A stretch of DNA of 64,000 nt from Desulfobacterales bacterium (GTDB taxonomy: Bacteria; Desulfobacterota; Desulfobacteria; Desulfobacterales; Desulfobacteraceae), in assembly GCA_023143455.1 (NCBI GenBank), contig JAGLHT010000002.1, positions 38,538 through 102,537 of the forward strand. The letters are read 5' to 3'. The notes beneath the pieces were generated by a model that made no database searches, had not been told where the DNA came from, and saw only the letters and a program-made list of their open reading frames with translations. Positions 57,949 through 64,000 of the stretch are shown here, piece by piece. The position numbers and the translations under genes are program-made. How positions within the stretch are numbered: the first letter of the stretch is position 1; each line of letters begins with the position of its first letter.

Positions 57949-58802
57949 TTGTCCTCCCTAGTAGAATTCCATGCTTCTTTTGCAAGATTTACAAATTCTT
58001 CTACATTAACAGTTTCTCCTCTTCGTACAGGATCAATTTTAGCTGTTTTCAAAATCTTTTCTGCTTCTTCTCTGTTTATTAAGAGGTCATCTCCGGCCAG
58101 AGAGTTTTTCAATGTTTTTCTTCGCTTAGAGAAAGCTGCCTTAATAACTTTAAAAAGAAATTTTTCCTTTTCGTAAGAAAAGGCGGGTGTGTCAAAAAAA
58201 GACACTTCAATCACCCTGGATTGTACCGCAGGCTTTGGAAAAAAAAGATGAGGTTTAATGTCTGCAATTGGTTTGACAGTAGAACAATACTGCATCACAG
58301 CAGATAGTCTACTATAATCTTTACTCCCGGGAAAAGCTGTAATTCTATTAGCAAGCTCTAATTGGAACATAAGATATGCCCTTTTTATAAACTCTCTATT
58401 TTCAACTAGCCGAAAAAGTATCTGTGATGATATATTATAAGGAAGGTTTCCTATTATTACAAGTTTTTTTCTTTGTGTTTGTGCAAATTCTTCAATGTTA
58501 AGCTTCATAATATCTTTACAAATAATTTCAATATTACTTTGACCGGACTTAACTACTTCTTCCTTTAACAGATCAATCAGCCGATCATCTTTTTCAATAC
58601 CATATACTTTTTTCGCCTTTTTTGAAGCTTGTACAGTAAGAGCTCCAAGACCGGAACCTATCTCTAATACAATGTCGTCCTTATCAATACCTGCTCGTTT
58701 TATTATCATTTGGGCGGTCTGATCGTCGATAAGAAAATTCTGACCAAAATCTTTCTTAGGAAAAATATTGTTTTTCCTAAGAAGTTGTGCTGGAAAAGTC
58801 AT
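57942..58802 (-). CDS. ksgA: 16S rRNA dimethyladenosine transferase
   Basis: This 286-residue RsmA/KsgA enzyme dimethylates the two adjacent adenines in helix 45 of 16S rRNA. Motifs are KKDFGQNFLIDDQTAQMI, ILVLEIGSGLGALT-like DIVLEIGSGLGALTVQA, the catalytic NLPYNISSQILF, and SFFDTPAFSYEKEKFLFKVI with AAFSKRRKTLKN near the end. It is divergent from the small winged-helix gene and precedes the HD-GYP gene. Confidence 0.95.
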   Translation of the reverse strand: MTFPAQLLRKNNIFPKKDFGQNFLIDDQTAQMIIKRAGIDKDDIVLEIGSGLGALTVQASKKAKKVYGIEKDDRLIDLLKEEVVKSGQSNIEIICKDIMKLNIEEFAQTQRKKLVIIGNLPYNISSQILFRLVENREFIKRAYLMFQLELANRITAFPGSKDYSRLSAVMQYCSTVKPIADIKPHLFFPKPAVQSRVIEVSFFDTPAFSYEKEKFLFKVIKAAFSKRRKTLKNSLAGDDLLINREEAEKILKTAKIDPVRRGETVNVEEFVNLAKEAWNSTREDKW

Positions 58803-59021
58803 TTGTATTTCCCTTGTTTTTTGATTTCATGAAATTACTACTTGACTTTCTTTTGCTTTTTAAGTTAAAAATGTGAATATACTTCAATAATAAAGATTGT
58901 TCAACTGGTATTATTTTGCATTAAATAAGAGCATATGAGATAAGTAAATACGGAGCAGGTTATAAAGGCATGAATACTCAGTTTCCGTATTATTTTTGAT
59001 AATTATTTATGGAGGATTGTC

Positions 59022-59384
59022 ATGAGCGAACATTTTGGGCAAGGCGTTAATTGGGATGGGTTTTTAAAATCTTTTTTTAATAGATTTGATATTCCTTCCG
59101 GAACCCAGGTAAGGGATTTAAACAACCGACTTGATAAGCTTGAAGGTCTTTTTTTCCAACAACAAACAGAAACAAAAAATTTTAAGCAAAGAAGCAAAGT
59201 AAAATCAAAAAGTGCTTCTGCTGAGGTGATTGATTTTGTTGAAAAATATCCTGAAGGTGTGAGCTTTAAGCAAATCAAAGATAAAACCAAATTTGATGAT
59301 AAGAAATTACGAAATATTATATACCGCCTTGATAAAATTAAAAAGATAAAAAAAGTAAAACGCGGAATTTATAAAACAATTTAA
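59022..59384 (+). CDS. Small protein with C-terminal winged helix
   Basis: This 120-residue protein has GGAGG before its ATG. The first half is helical and charged (NRFDIPSGTQVRDLNNRLDK, LEGLFFQQQTETK), with a weak phasin-like coiled coil. The last 55 residues look like a winged helix (VIDFVEKYPEGVSFKQIKDK, FDDKKLRNIIYRLDKI), which would bind DNA or a protein. It lies 30 bases before the M16C protease gene. I do not recognise a named family. Confidence 0.7.
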   Translation: MSEHFGQGVNWDGFLKSFFNRFDIPSGTQVRDLNNRLDKLEGLFFQQQTETKNFKQRSKVKSKSASAEVIDFVEKYPEGVSFKQIKDKTKFDDKKLRNIIYRLDKIKKIKKVKRGIYKTI

Positions 59385-59414
59385 CAGTCTTTCATTCCAG
59401 GGAATATTTTCAGT

Positions 59415-62387
59415 ATGAAAAAAGGAAACCGTCTCCACGGGTATGTAGTAAATCGTGTTAAAAATCTTAAAGAGCTCGACTCTGTCCTAATACAGCTTGA
59501 GCATGAAGTCACCGGCACAAAACATATACACATAAAAAACAAAGACAAAGAAAATACTTTTGCCGTAGTATTCCGAACAGTGCCTGAAGATTCCACCGGA
59601 GTTGCACATATTTTAGAACATACAGTTTTATGCGGTTCCAGAAAATTCAATGTTAAAGACCCGTTCTTTTCTATGCTCAAAAGGGGGTTATCCACCTTTA
59701 TGAATGCATTTACCTCCTCGGACTGGACAATGTATCCTTTTAGCACCCAAAATTTAAAAGATTATTATAACCTCGCAGATGTCTACCTTGATGCAACTTT
59801 TTTTCCAAAACTTGACGAACTGAGTTTTAAACAGGAAGGACATCGCTTAGAGCTTATTACGACTGAAAGTAGCGAAGAGCTTGTTTATAAAGGCGTTGTG
59901 TACAATGAAATGAAAGGGGCAATGTCATCTCCTTCAGAAATATTAGGGCGATCATTACTAAAAGTTCTATATCCTTCAACAACATATAGTAATAATTCAG
60001 GTGGGGAGCCTTCTGAAATTCCAAAACTTTCCCATGAGGGTCTTAAAGCTTTTCACTCAAAATTTTATCACCCTTCAAATGCTTTTTTCTATACCTATGG
60101 TTCTTTTGATTTAGAAGACCATCTTAAATTCATTGATAAAAAAATTCTTTCGGAATTTAACAAAAAAGAGATGGATACAACAATTCTCTCTCAACCAAGA
60201 TGGACCAAGCCCAAGAAAGTTACTTGCTATTATCCTCTTTCAAAAACAAAAAACCATACAAAAAAGTACCAGGCATGTGTTGCATGGCTCACTGCGGATA
60301 CCAAAAATTTTTTTGAAATGCTGGTCTTGATAGTTTTAGAACAGATACTTTTAGGCAATGCTGCATCACCATTAAGAAAAGCATTAATTGATTCAGGTCT
60401 AGGCTCTGATTTGTCTGATGGCACAGGCTTTGATCCGGAGATGCGTGACACTCTATTTGCCTGTGGGCTCAAAGAGATAAAAAAAGATTCTGTCAGTCAA
60501 GTTGAAAAGATTATTTTTTCAACTCTTAAGAATGTTGTGGAAAAAGGGATTGATAAAAACCTCATTGATTCAGCAATCCACCAGATTGAATTTTCCAGAA
60601 AAGAAAAAACAAATACTCCTTACCCCTTTGGACTCAAGTTATTTCTGTCCTTTGCAGGGACATGGTTACACAATGGTGATCCTGTAAATTGCATTGAGTT
60701 TGATGAAGATATTGAAAAATTAAAAAGCCTAATTGACAAAGGTGGCTTTTTAGAAAAAAAGATTGAAGAGTATTTTATTAACAACCCTCACAGAGTCTTG
60801 TTTACGCTTGCCCCTGATCATGAAATGGAACAAAAAGAGATAAACCGCACAAAAAAAGAACTTGCTTTAACTCTTGAAAAATTAAAAAAAGAAAAAACAG
60901 ATCAAGCTCTTACAAAAATTATCCAGGATGCTAAAGAACTCGTTCTGCTTCAGGAATCAGAAGAAGACCTTTCATCTCTTCCATGTTTAGATCTTAGTGA
61001 TGTACCCCCGGAAATTGAAAAAATTGCGCCGGATAACATTGCTGGCGTTTCAGATCTTACCTGTTATCAAAAGCCGACTTCTGGTATTTTATATTTTACT
61101 TGCCCTGTTGGGATAGGCAATGTCAAAAAAGAGCTTCTTCCCCTTATACCATTTTTCAGTAGAGCTTTTATAAATTCAGGTACAAAACAAAGAAATTATG
61201 CTGACATGGCAAAGATCATGGATCTTTATACTGGTGGAATTTCGATTTCGCCTTATATTGGAACCAAGTTTTCTGATAATATTGATTACCATTCTTTTCT
61301 TTCTTTCCAGGGCAAATCATTGGATAGAAATGTAGGAAAACTTTTTGATCTTTTACAAGAATTTATTAGTTATGCAGACTTTTCTGATTTAGAAAGACTT
61401 AAACAACTTTTGGATCAATCAAAAGCTCAGTTTGAATCATCAATTGTTAGAAATGGGCACAGATATGCTATCTCTCTTGCTTCAAGAAACTTAACATACA
61501 GTTCTTCATTGAGCGAAATTTGGAGCGGGATCACTCAATACAGATTTATAAAAGATCTCATTAAAAGAATAGAAGGTAAGGACTATGATTATAGTAAACT
61601 TTCTTCAGACCTAAACGATATCTCAAAATTAAGTTTCCAGAAGAATAATTTAACACCTGCTGTAATAGGGGGAAAAGATTCTATTGTACAAGCGTCCAAA
61701 AAAATAAAAGAAATAAAAAATATTCTGGCAGAGAACACAGGTAATGCTTCTAAAACAATTGCCATTAATCAGGACAAAACATTCCCCCATGAAGGCTTCA
61801 GTACAGACACATCTGTCTCTTTTACTGCCCAGTCTTTTAAAACAGTCCGCATTATTCATGAAGATTCAGCAAGCCTTGCCATAATCAGCAGGCTTTTAAG
61901 ATCTCTTTATCTTCACAGGGAAATAAGAGAAAAAGGTGGGGCATATGGAGGGTTTGCACTATATAATTCTGAAAATGGAATATTCTCATTTGCTTCATAC
62001 AGGGACCCTAATATACAAAGGACTCTTGATACCTATCAAAAGAGCTGTGATTTTATCAAACAAAAAGATTCTTATTCTGATGATGATATTAAAGAGGCAA
62101 TACTTCAGGTCTGTGCTGATATTGACAAGCCTGAGACACCTGGACCAGCTTCTATTAATGCTTTCTACCGAAACATTGTAGGTCTTTCCGATGAAATCCG
62201 TGCTAATTTCAAAGAAAAACTACTTGCAACCACAAAAGAAAAGATACTAATTGCTGCTGAAAAATACTTTGACTCATCTGACATGAAAAATAAAGGAACC
62301 GTTGTAATTTCAAGCAAAGAAATGCTTACAAAGACAAATAAAGAATTAAAAAAAGGTCAAAAGCCACTTAAAATCGAAAAGATTTAA
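59415..62387 (+). CDS. M16C-family zinc metalloprotease (presequence-protease-like)
   Basis: This 990-residue insulinase-family peptidase has the inverted zinc motif HILEH in GVAHILEHTVLCGSRKF, with the distal Glu in YNEMKGAMSSPSEI. The total length, the duplicated M16 halves and the linker region (about 500-560) match the PreP/CymA-type M16C group, which breaks down peptides in a closed chamber. No signal peptide is present, so it is cytoplasmic. It follows the small winged-helix gene and is convergent with cas6. Confidence 0.93.
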   Translation: MKKGNRLHGYVVNRVKNLKELDSVLIQLEHEVTGTKHIHIKNKDKENTFAVVFRTVPEDSTGVAHILEHTVLCGSRKFNVKDPFFSMLKRGLSTFMNAFTSSDWTMYPFSTQNLKDYYNLADVYLDATFFPKLDELSFKQEGHRLELITTESSEELVYKGVVYNEMKGAMSSPSEILGRSLLKVLYPSTTYSNNSGGEPSEIPKLSHEGLKAFHSKFYHPSNAFFYTYGSFDLEDHLKFIDKKILSEFNKKEMDTTILSQPRWTKPKKVTCYYPLSKTKNHTKKYQACVAWLTADTKNFFEMLVLIVLEQILLGNAASPLRKALIDSGLGSDLSDGTGFDPEMRDTLFACGLKEIKKDSVSQVEKIIFSTLKNVVEKGIDKNLIDSAIHQIEFSRKEKTNTPYPFGLKLFLSFAGTWLHNGDPVNCIEFDEDIEKLKSLIDKGGFLEKKIEEYFINNPHRVLFTLAPDHEMEQKEINRTKKELALTLEKLKKEKTDQALTKIIQDAKELVLLQESEEDLSSLPCLDLSDVPPEIEKIAPDNIAGVSDLTCYQKPTSGILYFTCPVGIGNVKKELLPLIPFFSRAFINSGTKQRNYADMAKIMDLYTGGISISPYIGTKFSDNIDYHSFLSFQGKSLDRNVGKLFDLLQEFISYADFSDLERLKQLLDQSKAQFESSIVRNGHRYAISLASRNLTYSSSLSEIWSGITQYRFIKDLIKRIEGKDYDYSKLSSDLNDISKLSFQKNNLTPAVIGGKDSIVQASKKIKEIKNILAENTGNASKTIAINQDKTFPHEGFSTDTSVSFTAQSFKTVRIIHEDSASLAIISRLLRSLYLHREIREKGGAYGGFALYNSENGIFSFASYRDPNIQRTLDTYQKSCDFIKQKDSYSDDDIKEAILQVCADIDKPETPGPASINAFYRNIVGLSDEIRANFKEKLLATTKEKILIAAEKYFDSSDMKNKGTVVISSKEMLTKTNKELKKGQKPLKIEKI

Positions 62388-62443
62388 TCTTGGTGTAGTT
62401 ATAGTTTAATTAAAAAAAACGAAAGGTCTTGATGAAACCATCT

Positions 62444-63502
62444 CTACACAATTTCAAAACGGCCAAGACCGTAAACTGTTTTTTTCCCGATCCCTATTAA
62501 AGAACCTGCTGCAAGTAAAGACAAAAAAGGTTCAATATCTCCTTTGAAAATCAAATCACCTATGAGACCACCAATATGGATATTCTTTTTCTGAGCATGA
62601 GAATACCAGGAATAATTAACAATCTCAAGATTGCTGAAGGTGGAAACTAAATCAGATTTTTCATAGAATGTTTTTGGAAAATCACCCATGTCATTGTCTG
62701 GATGATAAATCCGTTTCAAGTCGCGCAGCCGTGACAGGATGGATTGCAAAAATGTCGTAAAAGTAATTTTTTCTTGAATACGCTCAAGCTGAAACGGTGT
62801 TCTGAGTTTAATATCAAGCAAGGAAAAAAATTTACTGCCATACTTACTTTCCGGGAGCGGCAAAGCATTAACCCACTCTTCAAGCGTATGACCACTTGTA
62901 TTAACTGCAATATAATCTTCTCCCTTAACAATGATTTGCTGTATCTCATCATTGTTAAAAGGTATGACTTTTTCCCAGAAAAACGGAATAAAGGGATTCG
63001 TAATATCTGTATCAACATTACGTAAAAAGTGTGAGGTATGTATAGATGCCATGGCGTGGAAAATTGATTCAAGCATGGGTCTCTGATATTGAATTGCTTT
63101 TCTTCCAATAAGTGTAAGTTCAACCTGTCCTGTATCTTCAACTATCATTTCAGAATTGAAATTTTTCAAAATAATATCCAGAGAATAGGGTCTGGGAGGA
63201 GTAGAATGACTTCTGCCATTGCCTTTAAATTGTGCAGTAATCGAGTCCAGAGTCGGGGAGAAAAGTTTGATATAAAGGCAATCAGAAGCTTTTGAGCAGT
63301 TCTTGCACGAAACAGTCTGATAATCCTGAAAAGGGCAGAACCTGCCTTTAAGGATATACCCAAGCCTGCTCCTGATAACAGGAGTCAGGCTTTTTATGTT
63401 GACAGGTATTTTTGTAGAAAATGAAAGCCTGTATTTAGCTATTTCAAGTTCAAGCAAAGGTTTAGCATCATAAAATTTGTTTTCAAGACTAATCTGTTTC
63501 AT
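62444..63502 (-). CDS. cas6: CRISPR-associated endoribonuclease Cas6
   Basis: This 352-residue protein is a Cas6-type RAMP protein. A Cys-rich segment (CPFQDYQTVSCKNCSKASDC) lies near residue 60. The C-terminus ends in the glycine-rich RNA-binding loop GSLIGIGKKTVYGLGRFEIV. Cas6 cuts the CRISPR transcript within each repeat to release crRNAs. It starts 20 bases from the terminal repeat of the array and points the same way as the inferred array transcript. No other cas gene is visible; the rest may lie beyond the right edge. Confidence 0.9.
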   Translation of the reverse strand: MKQISLENKFYDAKPLLELEIAKYRLSFSTKIPVNIKSLTPVIRSRLGYILKGRFCPFQDYQTVSCKNCSKASDCLYIKLFSPTLDSITAQFKGNGRSHSTPPRPYSLDIILKNFNSEMIVEDTGQVELTLIGRKAIQYQRPMLESIFHAMASIHTSHFLRNVDTDITNPFIPFFWEKVIPFNNDEIQQIIVKGEDYIAVNTSGHTLEEWVNALPLPESKYGSKFFSLLDIKLRTPFQLERIQEKITFTTFLQSILSRLRDLKRIYHPDNDMGDFPKTFYEKSDLVSTFSNLEIVNYSWYSHAQKKNIHIGGLIGDLIFKGDIEPFLSLLAAGSLIGIGKKTVYGLGRFEIV

Positions 63503-63522
63503 TTTCCCCTTTTTTATGAATG

Positions 63523-64000
63523 ACCATAATCACCTCCGTAAATGGTGCCCCTCTCCAACAAAAAAATTAATTCTATATCACTAGAATTAGACGGTCTTAA
63601 TCACCTCCGTAAATGGTGCCCCTCTCCAACTTTTATTATGCTCCCCAACGAACAAGGTATTTTGTCTTAATCACCTCCGTAAATGGTGCCCCTCTCCAAC
63701 TGGCAATATCTTGCTTGGGGAGACCCTAAGGTCTTAATCACCTCCGTAAATGGTGCCCCTCTCCAACAAAAAAAAAATAAGAATATACCATGAACCGAAA
63801 AGTCTTAATCACCTCCGTAAATGGTGCCCCTCTCCAACAGCTTACCAAGCGTCATCGAAGCCCCGGAAGGTCTTAATCACCTCCGTAAATGGTGCCCCTC
63901 TCCAACAATCTTTCAGCAAGCTTAGACACATAAAGTGTCGTCTTAATCACCTCCGTAAATGGTGCCCCTCTCCAACCAATGGCATTCGTTTTTATTTTAA
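63523..64000 (-). CRISPR. CRISPR array, seven repeats in window, runs off right edge
   Basis: Seven 37-bp repeats start at 63523, 63594, 63664, 63731, 63802, 63870 and 63940. On the plus strand each begins GTCTTAATCACC and ends GGTGCCCCTCTCCAAC. Six complete spacers are 34, 33, 30, 34, 31 and 33 bases; a seventh is cut by the edge. The leftmost repeat differs from the consensus in its first bases (ACCATAATCACC), which marks the leader-distal end. On the minus strand the last eight bases are ATTAAGAC, preceded directly by a CACC/GGTG hairpin, exactly the Cas6 handle pattern. I therefore infer minus-strand transcription, with the leader beyond the window. Confidence 0.97.

Overview
The window is AT-rich, densely coded bacterial DNA. 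I infer an anaerobic Desulfobacterota (Desulfobacterales-like) chromosome. The reasons are LL-diaminopimelate aminotransferase, a MetV-like methylenetetrahydrofolate-reductase C-terminal protein with ferredoxins, tandem MoeA proteins, many hybrid kinases with RpfG-type receivers, and a sigma-54 activator. No rRNA, tRNA or insertion sequence was recognised.

Layout. 1-3758 (minus): a transglutaminase-like membrane protein and an ABC-2 type exporter, whose permease runs off the left edge. 3945-15600: a two-component block. Four plus-strand genes (PAS-kinase-REC-REC-HPt, REC-kinase, REC-PAS, REC-kinase) converge on three minus-strand genes: a REC/coiled-coil protein and two large REC-DUF342 (FapA-like) fusions. 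15793-20742: a MerR-like HTH fused to a circularly permuted YpsA/SLOG-type domain, a sensor kinase with a periplasmic solute-binding domain and a truncated receiver, and an NtrC-family sigma-54 activator. 20743-20960 is a short regulatory gap. It holds a receiver-gene relic inside a perfect hairpin, a palindrome that looks like an activator site, and a -24/-12 promoter. 20977-30619: a chemotaxis operon (unknown ORF, cheW, mcp, cheA, cheD, HDOD, cheY, cheX-like, cheB, cheR) with no flagellar genes beside it.

31019-36847: a lone receiver, then a minus-strand housekeeping group (GIY-YIG-like, EamA exporter, a small conserved ORF, THUMP rRNA methyltransferase, DUF4438, MFS, sirtuin). 36848-39020: an accessory patch. 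Two inverted copies of a ~180 bp hairpin element flank a decayed higBA toxin-antitoxin pair and a lepB signal peptidase. 39021-41665: MetV-like protein, two ferredoxins and LarE. 41874-45599: a four-receiver hybrid kinase and NAD kinase. 45609-48065: XRE-cupin regulator with leuC and leuD. 48298-50349: a third FapA-like protein. 50376-58802 (minus): a HIT-like unknown protein, two MoeA proteins (one with a molybdate-binding-like tail), dapL, an HD-GYP protein and ksgA. 59022-62387: a small winged-helix protein and an M16C metalloprotease. 62444-64000: cas6 and a CRISPR array that runs off the right edge.

Working model (inference): the solute-binding kinase signals to the adjacent NtrC-type regulator, which activates the sigma-54 promoter of the che operon. 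The neighbouring receivers, DUF342 proteins and the CheA linker share MshEN-like 'LGxIL' segments, so the two-component block and the chemotaxis array may be connected.
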